64,000 bases of DNA from Arctopsyche grandis (GCF_051622035.1 NC_135357.1:36377691-36441690); one strand, 5' to 3'; shown: positions 1-16,336, counted from the first letter of the stretch. Numbers and translations: made by a program. The notes: generated by a model not told the origin, from the sequence alone.

Positions 1-300
1 TATGAATGTATATCTGCTAGCTATTTAGTTCAAAAAAACTCAGGCCGTCATCGATCTGTCTTAGACGGATACTTCAGTTCTTTGGGCACATCGCAAAGAC
101 GGGACCAGGATAGCTTGAAAAAATTGGTCATTCTGGGAAGAGTTGAGGGAAGTAGAAGAAGAGGAAGATCCCCAGCCAGGTGGAGTGATCAGGTCAGGAC
201 AGAGACTGTGAAGACCGTAGTCGAATCACTGCAGTGTGTCGGGAGGAAAGTCACGATCCTCAGACATGAGGAAATCGACAAAGAAGAAGAACCTATTTAG
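1..300 (+). mobile_element. 3' end of an RTE-like LINE reverse transcriptase
   Basis: The last part of a non-LTR retrotransposon ORF. The frame ending at 300 reads a basic segment containing GRVEGSRRRGRSPARWSDQV, the usual C-terminal stretch of insect endonuclease-reverse transcriptases. The upstream part of the same protein (LRRILQFFGHIA, from position 60) is in another frame, so there is a frameshift near position 96-100 and the copy is dead. It probably lies in a downstream intron of Pgi, which runs off the left edge. The family assignment is from motif memory only. Confidence 0.65.
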
Positions 301-521
301 ATGATTACATAACGAAATCTAAAATGAACTGTCTCCGGTTTTATCTGACTCTATTTTGTTGAGCTGGTTCCATACAAAATCGGCCTATTATCGCTATTGT
401 CCAAATGCAGAGTCTGCATCTATCCATTGAATGTTTGTAATGCAATATGATTATGAAATTGGCAACCCGGTTATTTCTGTTTTGGTTTTTGGGAGAACTG
501 CTGAATATAATACGATAGTCA

Positions 522-3657
<3,136 letters not shown>

Positions 3658-4366
3658 TTCGTCAGCAAAGTATGAAAGATCGAGTCTCACTGACAGTTTG
3701 CGATTCGTTCAAATGTCATTTGGAGGTCGGCGCTTTTCGACCGACCAAAACACCACTTTTATCCGCCATTACATTCAACACAAAGTCGACGTACAATTCG
3801 ATTCCAACGCGTAATATTTAATATTTCATTACAAATATTCAATATTCGGTGGTGCTTTAGTATGCGGTCCACCTTAGCATGCGATGTACTTTTGAATCGC
3901 AGTCGACTATTATTTTTTTTATTTGTATCGTAGCAACCGGAGAAATGTTAAAATATTAATAGAAGTGGCTGTAGGAATCTCGTCACCCCAATCGGAACAT
4001 CTATTGCCACGGAGAATACATTTCTCACGCTCAACCATTGACGTCATCTTGAGTCGAGAAAATTCCACCCCAACAAATCAAGCAGAACGACGCGAAGTCG
4101 AAGAACACCTGCACCCATTAAAGTGCACAAATAACAACTACATTGTAACCCATTGAACAAACATCCAGACTCACTGGAACAAAGGACGATAAAAACTAAA
4201 TCGAGTAGAACGACGCCACATATTCGAGAATATTCCACCCCAAACAACGAAACCACATTCCTCGCATAACTTGCACACGTAAACACCACCTGCGGTTCTC
4301 AGAATCAATCGCCAGTAAAGTCACGTGGACCCCCAAAAACAATATAAAAGGAGATCCAACCCAGAC
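3658..4366. other. spacer upstream of Pgi, unassigned repeat sequence
   Basis: The first part should hold the Pgi promoter, but I see no TATA box. From about 3960 there are two loosely similar blocks with AATTCCACCCCAA and AATATTCCACCCCAAA motifs and nearby AGAACGACGC, and a TATAAAAGGA at about 4345. It may be decayed LTR sequence. No gene is supported. Confidence 0.3.
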
Positions 4367-4487
4367 AAGCGAGCAGCCGCCAGCCCGCACCACAAACATC
4401 ACCGAGAGTCCAATCCCATATAACACGTTAGATAGATAGGTTAAGGGAGTGTCACTACCCTATAAAATATCGATAAAACGCAGCCAC
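4367..4487 (+). mobile_element. Jockey LINE 3' UTR fragment
   Basis: Starts within AAGCGAGCAGCCGCCAGCCC and ends in AAAACGCAGCCACAA, matching the 3' ends of the minus-strand copies at 9663, 13729 and 40444. It includes the terminal hairpin at 4444-4461. It is a heavily 5'-truncated copy. Confidence 0.7.
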
Positions 4488-7400
4488 AACGAACAACTTC
4501 AGTCGACACACAGCGGCAGACCAGTAGAAATCCAGCATCTGACCAGCTACCTAATGGAAGAACACTTGCAACTCGGCCGGATCCAGAGCAACGACACATT
4601 GCAGATCCAGCGGCCATCACAACACCAAGTCAACCGCCAATAGCCGTCTCGAGAACACTACGATTCCAGCCGCTTCAACAACATATTTATACACTTGTAT
4701 ATTCAAACAATAAAGTACCTTATCCAAACAAACAGCAGTAATAACTACTAAAACACAGACGAACTCGTCTGTACAGACTCCAGGGATGTTCAACTCGAGA
4801 GCACCCCCGAAGTCGGTTTCTTAGAAGCTCGTGGTAAGCGTGGGCGGGACTGGTCTCCTCCAAGGGATCTACAGGTCGTCGTCTGCGGTCTGGTCTCTGC
4901 TGATGTCTATCTCTCTCTCTCTCTCGTACAGTGTGCGTAAGGGAGTGTGATACAGGACAAAGGCGGGAAATTATATAATAATGATAACAGGTTGTAATTC
5001 TGTTTGTATGGTGACTGTATTTTATATATATATATATACAGAGAATAAGCAGGGGGGGCAGGGGGGGGGGGGAGTCCGTCGTGAAATTAGCGCGCACGTG
5101 TTCGAGAGGTTATGATAACCTCACTCCTCACGTGACTACGTGATCTGACTTCGACGAAGAAATACCAGGATTTCCTCACTTCAGTATCACTGGATCGGCA
5201 GACGATACTGAAGCTGTACTTCCAGCATCGTCTGCCGATCCAGGCTGAGCTGATCGGGACTCGGTGGTGGGAACAAACTCGGTAGCGAACAGAGATGTTC
5301 ACTCGACCGAAGCGGAAAACGAATAGGAGGTGGGGACGCGCGCTCGGCGCCGATCTCCCTCCAAAACGGCTCCTTTGGTCGTAACACCACGAAAGCTGAC
5401 CATGAAGACTTGGTCGGAACATACTCCCCCCGTTGGAAGTCAGAGGATCGAATTCCAAAACAAATAAGAATTAATGGTGCACAAGCGACTAATGAAATAC
5501 ACAAAAACCAAGCAAATAAGCAAAAAAATAACAAAAAAATAAAAAACAACACAACAAAATAACCCAGTCAGCAAACAAAATAACATTAGTCCACCGTCAG
5601 TTTCCCATCCTACATAAGCAGCTGACTAAGCCGGCAAGAAACAAACAAAAAATAGACAAACAAACAACCAAAACACCAACACCAATGCTAGGTAACAATA
5701 TTGTTCAACCGTTATATGTCCCAATCTATCCTGATAGCTCCATTACAAAGCACCAATCAAACCAACAAGAGAAGCATAAAAGAAAAGCAACTCAAAAACT
5801 TAAGTTAAAACACATAAACTGAATCCACAACACAGATACAAACAACGCGCCAACTTTAATGTGGGACGTTATGAACGTTCGCCACTCCGTTGCACAAATT
5901 AACCGACTGTTGCTCAACAGGCAGTCGAGCAACTCGCCGAGCTGCTCTTTTGATAACTCCCTTTACTGTGCGAATGGTGATGACTCGCACCACTCCGTCG
6001 TGGCCAGGATGAACAGCTAGGATCCGTCCCATGGGCCATTCCAAGGGAGGTGCGTTTTCTTCGGCGACTATCACCATATCCCCCGGCTGCAAGTTGGGTG
6101 ACTCCCTGGAGCCACTCTTGTGGCGCTGCTGCAGTAGCGTGACGTACTCTCGGGCCCATCTCTTCCAGAAATGCTGCAACATCTGCTGCAGGTGCTTGTA
6201 AGTTGACACCCTCGCTAAGGGTTGATCGACCAGATCTTCCTGAGGTAGCGCAATCAGTGGCCCACCAACTAGGAAATGACCAGGAGTGAGGGGAATTAGG
6301 TCGGAAGGGTCAGATGACAACGGGGTCAAAGGTCGCGAGTTCAATACGGCTTATATTTGTGTTATTAGAGTATTCAAAGACTCGTAAGTTACGGTTGTAC
6401 TACCCATGACGCGTTTTAAGTGGCGCTTCATTGACTTTACGGCGGCCTCCCACAGCCCACCAAAGTGCGGAGCCCGTGGTGGAATGAAGCGCCAGTTTAT
6501 TCCCTTTTCAGAACAAAATGAATGTAGCGATTGCTTATGAGCGGTTGATGCTAGCAGTTTAGTGAGCATTCTATCGGTTCCTATAAAGTTAGTGGCGTTA
6601 TCGGACCAGATCTCAGCCACGAGCCCCCTCCGAGATATGAATCTCTTCAGTGCGTCGATAAATGCCCTGGACGTTAAACTCTGCACTACCTCTAAATGAA
6701 CAGCCTTGGTAGCAAGGCAAACGAATATGCAGATGTAGGCTTTCAGGAAAGACCGATTTCGGGACGCTTTCTCCTTGATGAGGATCGGGCCGGCGTAATT
6801 TACGCCACAATTAAGGAACGGACGTGCCGGGGCAGTGCGTAATGCTGGCAAATCTCCCATTATGGGTTGTTGAAGTCTGGGTATGACCCGGGAGCACCGT
6901 ACGCACCTTTGAATTTCGCGACTAACGGTGTTTCTCCCCCCGATTAGCCAATACCTTTCTCGAAGGTGGGCGGACACCAATTGTGTGCCTGCATGGAGTA
7001 ATTGTTCATGAGCGGCTCTAACTAGCAACTCCGTAATATGGGCTTTAGCTGGAACAATCAGAGGGTGCTTGCGCTCAAACTGCCAATGAGTGTGGCTCAA
7101 TCGCCCTCCCACCCGTAGGGCACCTTCTGGATCCAAAAAAGGTCTTAAGGCCTTCAGGCGATTGTTGGGAATTGGCAACGCTGATTCGAGTAGGGCAATT
7201 TCCCTTTTGTAAAATCGCGACTGAACGTGCTTGATGATTTTAGTTTCCGCGGCGATTAGTTCGGTACGCGATAGTGGACCACTAATGGACCCCCTTCTTC
7301 TCAACGCCGCGATAAATCGTAGGCAATAGGCAGTAATTCTGGTCAACGTGTGCCACGAAGAGTATCGGGATAATAACTCCCAGTCACTAGTACTAGCGAC

Positions 7401-9662
7401 TAGGGCTACACGCGTCCCTTTAGCCTCTATTTGAGGCTCTTCAATGGGAACCTGGCTCTTTGGCCATGTGTTCCTGTCCTGGAGGATCCATTTGGGTCCA
7501 TTCCACCACAATGACATGGTTTGTAATTCAGAGGGCATGAATCCTCGAGACAAAGAATCAGCGGGATTGTCCTGGGAACTTATATGGTTCCAGGAATGCT
7601 TTCCACTCATTGACTGGATTTTGGCTACCCTATGGGACACAAAGGTCGTCCAAAGTGAAGATTCACCCTTGAGCCAAGCTAACACGATGGTAGAATCAGT
7701 CCATAAAATCACCTCGTCAATCGGAACGGTGATTGCGACTCTAACTCGCTCTACCAATGTGTGAAGTAAATGGGCGCCGCACAGTTCCAATCTGGGAATA
7801 GTCAAAGTCTTTAAGGGGGCGACTCGAGATTTTGCGCAAAACAATCTACAGACGCGATGTCCCAATCGGTCGGTGGACAGCGCATAAATGCATGCGCCGT
7901 ATGCCTTTTGCGATGCATCGCAAAACCCGAGTAGCGTAATGCTCACCGGGTTAGGTAATAAAACATGTCTGGGAATCATTATGTCCCTCAATTTGGGCAA
8001 TTGTGATATGAAAATCTCCCATTGGGACGCTAATCTCTCGGGAATAGCCTCGTCCCAATTGAGGCCCCCGCGGAATAGTTCTTGCATTAACTGTTTTGCA
8101 AGAACGATGGTAGGGCCCAATAAGCCCAGTGGGTCAAACAGCCGCGCTATTTGGGCTAGTATTTTCCGTTTCGTGAATTGCGCATTTGTATTCAGATTAA
8201 TGGGGAAAGCGAACGTGTCACATTTGGTGTGCCAGTTCAATCCGAGAGTGGATGTCTCGTCCTTGCTGATCACATGGCAGTGATCGGTGTCCTGATCGGA
8301 AGCGGGTATTATGGAAATGGGTTCAGTGGTGTTGGAAGCCCATTTTCGAAGAGGGAGACCAGCCCGAGCCAGAATATAGTTAATTTGCTCGGCCAGTTTT
8401 GTGAGTTCCTGGACGCTACTGGCACCCGAGAGCAAGTCATCGACGTAAAAGTCTCTGCTTAACACTGTGGAAGCTTCGGGAAATTCCGCCCTATGTTCAT
8501 CGGCTAAGGCCCTCAAACAACGGGTTGCCAAGAATGAAGCACAGGCAGTGCCGTACGTCACAGTGTTTAGCTGATACGTTCGCGCCCCTTTACCCAAACC
8601 CCAAATAATGCGTTGAAATGGTTGGTCATCTGGATGTACCCTGATTTGTCGGTACATCTTTTCGATGTCCGCAGTCACTGCAACTGAGTGCTGCCGAAAA
8701 CGTAATAAAATGTCGAATATGTCGTCCTGAACTCGTGGACCGACATGGAGAACGTCGTTTAGAGATGTTCCCGAAGATGACTTTGCCGACCCATCAAACA
8801 CTACGCGTAGCTTTGTAGTGAGGCTGCTTTCTTTGGAAACGGCGTGGTGAGGGAGATAGAAATTTGGGACGGATTCTGAATTGCATTCCGACATATGCCC
8901 CAAATCGATAAATTCCTGCAGAAATGCCTCGTAATGATGGCGAAATTGTTCGTTATGAGCAAATCTGCCCTTAAGCGCACGGAATCTTTTTTCCGCTGCG
9001 GTGCGTGAATCGCCTAATAAGTGACTTGAATGGCAATCTGACCGTGAACCGACCCGACGAGTCGCGAGTAGTTCCATGTATGAATGACTGCTCGGCGGGA
9101 TGACCCTCATCTAACCCTACCTTGGAGGGGTGCGGTTCTTCTAGCTCCCAGAATGCTCTGATGGAGCGCATGAGTGAGAGGTTGCAGCTACGTGCATTGT
9201 TCGAAGATGCGGGAGCGGCAATAGAACCATATAAAATCCAACCGTACGCGGTGTTTAGCATGGTTATGCTTCCTTGTCTGTCACCGCGTGAGGGAATGGA
9301 AATGGTGCGCCTTCCGTTGCGCAATATGGCATGATAGATGTCGCTACCCATCACAGTATCAACCGTACCGGGAGAATCAAATGACGGATCAGCAAGGGGA
9401 AGATGAAGCGGCAAATGGCTCCGTATCTCAGACACATTGCGCGATGGCAGTTGATGCGTAATGTCGGACATGATTGCGCAATCAATGTCCATGCCGGCGC
9501 TTAGGTTGGGGAGACGCGATAGTATGCGCACTACCGCGCCATAGGAGATGGACGTCCTATTTAAACCTACTCCCAGCAGGTTGACGTCCATCTTTTTTGA
9601 CTTCAAGGCGAGTCGCCTTCTTAAGTCCTCGGACATTATGTTGACCTCGGAGCCATTATACT
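4488..9662 (-). mobile_element. BEL/Pao LTR retrotransposon fossil
   Basis: A minus-strand BEL/Pao element. Its parts, in order from the right, are an aspartic-protease region at about 9000-9640, reverse transcriptase with the YVDD box and RNase H, an integrase with zinc-binding and DDE regions, and the integrase C-terminal part down to 5856. Downstream come an untranslated stretch, a purine run (GGGGGGAGTA), and the 3' LTR, which begins TGTTCCGACC at 5421 and runs left; its left edge is uncertain. The gag region and 5' LTR are not seen, because a Jockey LINE abuts the protease region. The element is broken, with about two breaks in the coding part besides the LINE junction. Age cannot be judged from one LTR. 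Confidence 0.85.
5190..5243. repeat. 17-bp perfect inverted repeat inside the BEL LTR
   Basis: Arms 5190-5206 and 5227-5243 are exact reverse complements around a 20-nt spacer. A second 9-bp pair (5179-5187 with 5205-5213) overlaps the first arm, so the two stems exclude each other. Confidence 0.85.
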
Positions 9663-11164
9663 TTGTGGCTGCGTTTTAACGATAGTTTATAGGGTAGTGA
9701 CACTCCCTTAACCTATCTATCGAACGAGTTGTATGGGATCGGACTCTCGGTGATGTTTGTGGTGCGGGCTGGCGGCTGCTCGCTTGTGGAGTGTTTGTCG
9801 ATCTGGAACACTAAGCAAAATTAGTGCAACATCTGTGGGATACTGTCGGGGTTAGTGTGTTAGTGGGTGGTTAACGGGTATGGACCGTTTGGAGGTGGTT
9901 GAGTCTGGTTAGTTAAATGGATGCTAATTTTAGCCTATACCCATCTTCAGAATGTCGATGGGCCTTTGGTTAATTATTAGTTTAGTCTTGCTGAGGGAAT
10001 TTATTAAGGGATTGTCTACCTTGCCGAGAGACTTGAAGTAGTTTACGGCAAGTTTGTGTACGTGTTTGTCAAGGTAGTCAATGTTTAGGTCATTGTGAAT
10101 TATAGTGTTTCTTGTGTACCAGTCGTAGTTGCCCGCGGCACGCAAGAATTTGTTTTGTACTGTCTGCAGTCTGAGTATGGATCTGTTAGAGATGGTTGTG
10201 TGAGCCCACACGGGGCTCGCGTACGTGATTTGTGGGCGGATGATGGATTTATACAGCAAGCACTTGTTTTTAAGCGAGAGTTTGCTGTTTGGTTTGCATA
10301 GTGGGTAAAGCTTTGACGCAACTGCCCTAGCTCTACGCACCGCGTTAGTGATGTGGGGTTTCCAGGTTAATTTGCGGTCGATTATTACCCCCAGGTAGCG
10401 GGTAGACGTGGTCCAGTTGACTGGTTGGTCGTTTATAATTACTGGCTTGGCTGGTTTGCACCGATATTTACGTCTGGAGAAGAATATTGCCTGACTTTTG
10501 TCCGGGTTGATTTTCATCAGCCATTTATCGTACCACGCTACCAGTTGGTCCGAGTACTTCTGGAGGGCGAGCGAGACACCCTTGGGGCTGACGGAGCTCG
10601 CTAAGATGGCAGTGTCATCGGCATACTGTGCGATGTTTGTGTACCTATGTGTAGGAGTGGGTATGTCGTGTGTGTACAGGTTGAATAGCGTGGGGCCGAG
10701 GATGGAGCCTTGGGGTACCCCAGCGGAGATGCCTCGCTGGGTTGATATGTGGTCCTTGAGTTTGACCTGAAATTTCCTTTCCCTTAGGAAGGATGCGATA
10801 GATCGTATTGAGTGGGGGGTGATGTTGGCAGCAATCATTTTGTAAAGGAGGCCAGAGTGCCAAACTTTATCGAAGGCTTTGGAAATGTCTAGGAAGATTG
10901 CTCCAGTTGACATGTTGCGGTCGAAGCCGTCTATCACGGTTTCAACGACTCTGTGAATCTGGTGAACGGCAGAATGTTGGGGTCTAAAGCCAAATTGTGT
11001 TTTGGGAAGAAGGTCAATTTTTGTGATCTCGCTATTGAGATTTGAGATTAAGATCCGTTCCAGGATCTTACTCAGTGAGGATAGTAAGCTGATGGGTCGG
11101 TAGCTTGTTGGGAGGGAGGGGTTCGAGTAGGGAATCCGAGCACTGCGGGCGCTGAGCGCGGACT
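9663..11164 (-). mobile_element. Jockey LINE copy, 5' part deleted
   Basis: The minus frame down to 9930 encodes the reverse transcriptase half of ORF2: YRPISLLSSLSKILE, FLDISKAFDKVWH, GVPQGSILGP, QYADDTAIL and the C-terminal NQRPIDILKMGIG. The 3' UTR ends as AAAACGCAGCCACAA at 9663, next to the BEL protease region. At the other end, about 30 bp at 11135-11164 match the 5' terminus of the intact copy (position 34497 onward) and are joined directly to mid-ORF2. The copy therefore kept both termini and lost about 3.4 kb. The RT frame is open, but the element lacks endonuclease and ORF1. Confidence 0.85.
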
Positions 11165-11390
11165 GTATCAGTGACTTCCGAAGTAGTAGTGGGTAATATT
11201 GAGGTTGATTTTTGAGATTCTCGGACCGCGCCCAGCGGTCCGAGAATCTCGAAAAAAAAATCAGCGGTAATGGTCCGTACGCACCAAACCAACGACGATT
11301 TTGGGCCAACTTTTAAAACCAGTAGCGTACAAAATATCGAAATAAAAATTAAACAAAAAAAAAAAAAAATTAAAATTAAATATCAAAATT
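11165..11390. other. junction sequence between LINE and histone spacer
   Basis: Contains the hairpin at 11214-11250, a string like the other Jockey 3' end (AATATTACCCACTACTACT in minus sense, near 11190) and an A-rich run at 11350-11370. It looks like rearranged transposon sequence. No gene is seen. Confidence 0.4.
11214..11250. repeat. perfect 16-bp hairpin with 5-nt loop
   Basis: Arms 11214-11229 and 11235-11250 are exact reverse complements (GAGATTCTCGGACCGC and its complement) around GCCCA, followed by a run of nine A. Confidence 0.85.
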
Positions 11391-12010
11391 AATTAATTAG
11401 AATGCATCCGCATCGTCACGCGGAGTGTCATTAAATGTGGAATAAATACACAATTTAAATGTTTACAACTGTTTTTACTGTCTAATATCGTTCTTAAATA
11501 TTTAGATAAATGTCCAAAAGCTATTTCAAGTGTATAATTAACGTAATAAAGTAATGAGATGAAATTGAAACCACCAATCGTAACACACAGAACAGTCACT
11601 TCAGTCTTCGATACTCGACAATACAAATTATCATTTCTGCTTCGCTTAGTCCCAAAATTGCCAATTTTCTAAAAAAGTATTCAGATGAATCGATGTTTTT
11701 AAAACAACAATCGTAAATTAGGATTATATCATCTTAAAATACTAAAATTCTTTATATAATTCACGTTAGCACACGAGCAATGACAAATTCAATTTAAGAA
11801 TGAGTCCACACCGTCACGTAGAGCGTCGTTAAAAATGAAATATTAATGTATTTTAATAGTTTACATCTGTAATCAATGTCGAATATTATTTTTAAACATT
11901 TTTACAATACTATAAAAGTCATCTTTAATACATTAATATGTTAATAAATGAATTAGATGATATTGAAACAAACAATCGTAACACAGATCGATCTATAATC
12001 TCTATTATCA
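11391..12010. repeat. histone spacer repeat, about one and a half units
   Basis: Two head-to-tail diverged units (about 11391-11632 and 11633-12010). Both carry a CGTCACG-GAG-GTC block, then AATCGTAACACA. The second unit starts with a CTTCGCTTAGTCCCAAAATT block. The same order of blocks lies just upstream of H1 at 22160-22600. In a tandem histone array, the sequence upstream of one unit's H1 lies downstream of the next unit's H4, which is where this repeat sits. Confidence 0.65.
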
Positions 12011-12389
12011 ATTGACGCCTTTAATCTTTTCCTTTATCTAAAAACATCATTTATTAATTCTTAGTGCTTATATATATAAATTATAAACTAAAATATTATT
12101 ATTGAAAATTCGGAAGATTCTTTAAAAAAATTCCGATTAATGATCGATTTGACCTTACTTATATTTTAAAACAAGAGTGATTCAAATGGCGTGTAGATTT
12201 TAAATGTTTAAAATTTATCCGAGTGTCCTTCCATAATTTTCAAAAACATACTTTGTAATGAATTTCTGTGTTATTTAATTTTGAACTTGGAAATCCTAAA
12301 TCACTTCTATACCATTTAATAAATGATATGAGACTTCGGAAAACAGCCAATGTTGTTAGTTATATTGGGTTACATCCAAATTTATATTC

Positions 12390-12782
12390 TACATACATAT
12401 GTACATGGATTGATTTTATTTTGTAATATAGCCAGAAATACGCCGGCAGACGTTGTATTCTTATATAAAAAATAAATAAAAATATGATCCACTAAACCTT
12501 TCCAGGTAGCATTGAAAAAAAATCCATTGAACATGGGTCGTGTAATCCATGTCAATGTTTTTAAATACTGTTTTACACCGGAATTAGAGTCAAAACACAT
12601 CTTAAAAAACTCGAAATCTTCAACCATTATTATCTAGGGTAAAAATCTAGGGTTTGTTTGTGGATTAGCTACAATATTTATACCTGCTTTTTATTGGATT
12701 TCTAAATAATTTTACTTGGAAATGATGGCGAAATTTTTAGCGTGGCGGGCTTTCAACAGAAAAGACGTCAGCACTGTAAGGG
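12390..12782 (-). mobile_element. piggyBac-like repeat, copy 1
   Basis: The right end reads, in minus sense, TTAA then CCCTTACAGTGCTGACG, a piggyBac-type terminus beside its TTAA target. Inside, blocks such as GCAGGTATAAA, GATTTCGAG and CTACCTGGAAAGG occur in the same order as in copy 2 (15075-15607), inverted. No recognisable transposase was found. Confidence 0.4.
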
Positions 12783-12786
12783 TTAA

Positions 12787-13267
12787 TACATATTCTTAAT
12801 TGGCCAACATGCTATTTATTTATGTAAATAGTCGTTCAATGGGGGAATTAATTCCAGGAAGATAAAGAAAATTCAACGTTTTTATTGTGTTCTTTTTTAA
12901 CCCACCTACATACATATGTATGTATGATGCAGAGTTTGTCGACATTCTTCGATCTTTTTATGTGACACAACTTTAAATACACGAAACTTCATCGAATAAT
13001 TCGTCAAGGATCAGGAAAAGAAATAGATGCGAAGGACGCATAAACGAAATAATATGCTAAAATGAAATTGAGATGTTGTTCGTTCACCAATAAGTTAAGA
13101 CAAGGTCATCATAATCCTAATGAAATAAATTTATTTACCGATATATCGCTTACAGCGTAAATGTACGCAAGGTAGTAGCTTGATAAATTTTATTAAGCGT
13201 AATCTGTAATGTAAATATCAAATATGTAGCTCAGATGAAAGTCTAGAACCGAAAACTTTGTAAATGG
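12787..13267. other. AT-rich spacer
   Basis: No gene or clear repeat; includes a short palindromic CATACATATGTATGTATG-type microsatellite near 12908. Confidence 0.4.
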
Positions 13268-13273
13268 TTTGGT

Positions 13274-13289
13274 GGCCCTGAAAAGGGCC
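13274..13289 (-). terminator. histone 3' stem-loop of H4
   Basis: In minus sense GGCCCTTTTCAGGGCC, 35 bp after the H4 stop. It matches the metazoan histone stem-loop (six-base stem, TTTC-type loop) bound by SLBP and used in place of poly(A). Confidence 0.92.
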
Positions 13290-13324
13290 TTTTTTTTGTT
13301 TACGATGTCAATTCAGTTATTTGT

Positions 13325-13728
<404 letters not shown>

Positions 13729-14766
13729 TTGTGGCTGCGTTTTAACGATAGTTTATAGGGAGTGCCACTCCCTTAACCTATCCATCGAACGTGTTGTATG
13801 GGATCGGACTCTCGGTGATGTTTGTGGTGCGGGCTGGCGGCTGCTCGCTTATGGGGTGTTTGTCGATCTGGAACACTAAGCAAAATTAGTGCAACATCTG
13901 TGGGATACTGTCGGGGTTAGTGTGTTAGTGGGTGGTTAACGGGTATGGACCGTTTGGAGGTGGTTGAGTCTGGTTAATTAAATTGGGTGCTATTTTAGCC
14001 TATACCCATCTTCAGAATGTCGATGGGTCTTTGGTTGGACGTGAGTTTGGTCACACTGAGGGAATTGATCAGGGGATTGTCTATTTTGCCGAGAGACTTG
14101 AAGTAGTTCACGGCAAGTTTGTGTACGTGTTTGTCGAGGTAGTCAATGCTTAGGTCATTGTGAATTATAGTGTTTCTTGTGTACCAGTCGTAGTTGCCCG
14201 TGGCACGCAAGAATTTGTTTTGAATTGTCTGTAGTCTGAGTATGGATCTGTTGGAGATGGTAGTGTGAGCCCACACGGGGCTCGCGTACGTGATTTGTGG
14301 GCGGATGATGGATTTATACAGCAAGCACTTGTTTTTAAGCGAGAGCTTGCTGTTTGGTTTGCATAGTGGGTAAAGCTTTGACGCAACTGCCCTAGCTTTA
14401 CGCACCGCGTTAGTGATGTGGGGTCTCCAGGTTAATTTGCGGTCGATTATTACCCCCAGGTAGCGGGTAGACGTGGTCCAGTTGACTGGTTTGTCGTTTA
14501 TAATGACTGGCTTGGCTGGTTTGCACCGTTTTTTACGTCTGGAGAAGAATATTGCCTGACTTTTATCCGGGTTGATTTTCATCAGCCATTTATCGTACCA
14601 CGCTACCAGTTGGTCCGAGTACTTCTGGAGGGCGAGCGAGACTCCCTTGGGGCCGACGGAGCTCGCTAAGATGGCCGTGTCGTCGGCGTACTGTGCGATG
14701 TTTGTGTACCTATGTGTTGGAGTGGGTATGTCGTGTGTGTAAAGGTTGAATAGCGTGGGGCCGAGG
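13729..14766 (-). mobile_element. 5'-truncated Jockey LINE copy in the H4-H3 promoter
   Basis: The minus strand encodes the end of ORF2, from the region after QYADDTAIL to QRPIDILKMGIG (open from 14582 to 13995), then a 3' UTR with the terminal hairpin at 13757-13773 and the end AACGCAGCCACAA at 13729. It stops at 14766, directly against a Gypsy LTR at the same LTR position used by two other Jockey insertions. It is very similar to the copy at 9663-11164. Confidence 0.88.
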
Positions 14767-14961
14767 AAATGCCACCGTTCGAGAGCGCACCATACTTATA
14801 AATATTCAGCGCTCAGCGCATACACGTTATGACACGTAAACATGTATAGTCATTGGTCAAGGAGTCGGGTGCAGCCATTGGCCGCAACGCCCGACTCCAC
14901 CATTGGTCGGCGTCACCATGACGTCACCGGTCTACGGGGCGTCTCTCTATGTAACGTTACA
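14767..14961 (-). mobile_element. Gypsy LTR fragment
   Basis: Matches the first about 195 bp of the LTR of the Gypsy element at 29439, in minus orientation, ending at the palindromic TGTAACGTTACA terminus. It belongs to the variant that carries an extra GACACGTAAAC block, shared with the LTRs at 20548 and 40332. Confidence 0.85.
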
Positions 14962-15074
14962 ATATATTTCAAAAAAGGTCTTTTCTCTTTATCTGTATGT
15001 AATCGACTGGGACCTTTTCGAATTTGTAACTGTTCAAAACAATTTTCAAGATTTGTATAATTTTTGAAAAAATT

Positions 15075-15607
15075 ATATGACTTTTTAAATTTCTAACGGG
15101 TTTCCGGAAACCATTAAGGTGACACCACTGAAAGCAGGTATAAAAACCCAAAATCACCACTCAAAATAACTATCGCCGATGATTTCGAGATTTGTAAAGG
15201 TGTGTTTAGACTCTCTAATATATCTTGCAACAATATAAAATAAACAAAAGAAGTCTATTGATGAATGTGTTGTTCCAAAACTAGTTGCATCTTCTTAATT
15301 TTTGTTAAAATGTAATGCTCACAATCCACATATGTGCCAAGGCACAATCTAAAATACTCAGTAGTTAGGGATTTCCATCGAGAAATTCTGCTATAGTTAT
15401 AAATTGAGAAATTCCGGTCTAAGCCAGTCTTTATAAACATTGACACGGATTACACGAACCATGTTCAATACTACCTGGAAAGGCTTTTAGCGGTAAGTAT
15501 TCTTATTTATTTTTTATATACTCAAAAAACAAAGCCTATCGCCGTATATTTCAAGCTTATGGACCCATTGGAAAAACGCCAATCGGCGTTGCTCAACATT
15601 CAAAGGG
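15075..15607 (+). mobile_element. piggyBac-like repeat, copy 2
   Basis: Shares blocks with copy 1 in the opposite orientation (GCAGGTATAAA, GATTTCGAG, CATTGACACGGATTACACGA, CTACCTGGAAAGG). It ends in GGG next to TTAA at 15608-15611, and its reverse complement starts CCCTTTGAATGTTGAG. The left end is not defined. No intact transposase was found. Confidence 0.4.
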
Positions 15608-15817
15608 TTAATACGAATCGAAAAAAAAAGTTTAATTGTAACATCAAGGATATAAAATGTTTATATTTAATATCTAAGCAGGTACTATATTAAGTTCATA
15701 TGTTAAAATATAAATATATTTTATTATTGAATGCAAAATAAATTCTGCATCATGTATCTTCTCAGTTTGAGAGCTACTGTAAAAGCGCACCAGGTGGTAG
15801 CGTTTGCCGCCCAAACT

Positions 15818-15850
15818 GACCAATCACAGCACTCGCATATGCTATAAATA
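15818..15850 (+). promoter_or_regulatory. H3 core promoter (CCAAT and TATA)
   Basis: ACCAATCACAG at about 15819 and CTATAAATA at about 15842 lie 75-110 bp upstream of the H3 ATG, as expected for a replication-dependent histone gene. They survived the insertions further upstream. Confidence 0.65.
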
Positions 15851-15868
15851 TTTGTGCAATGCGGCTGA

Positions 15869-16336
<468 letters not shown>

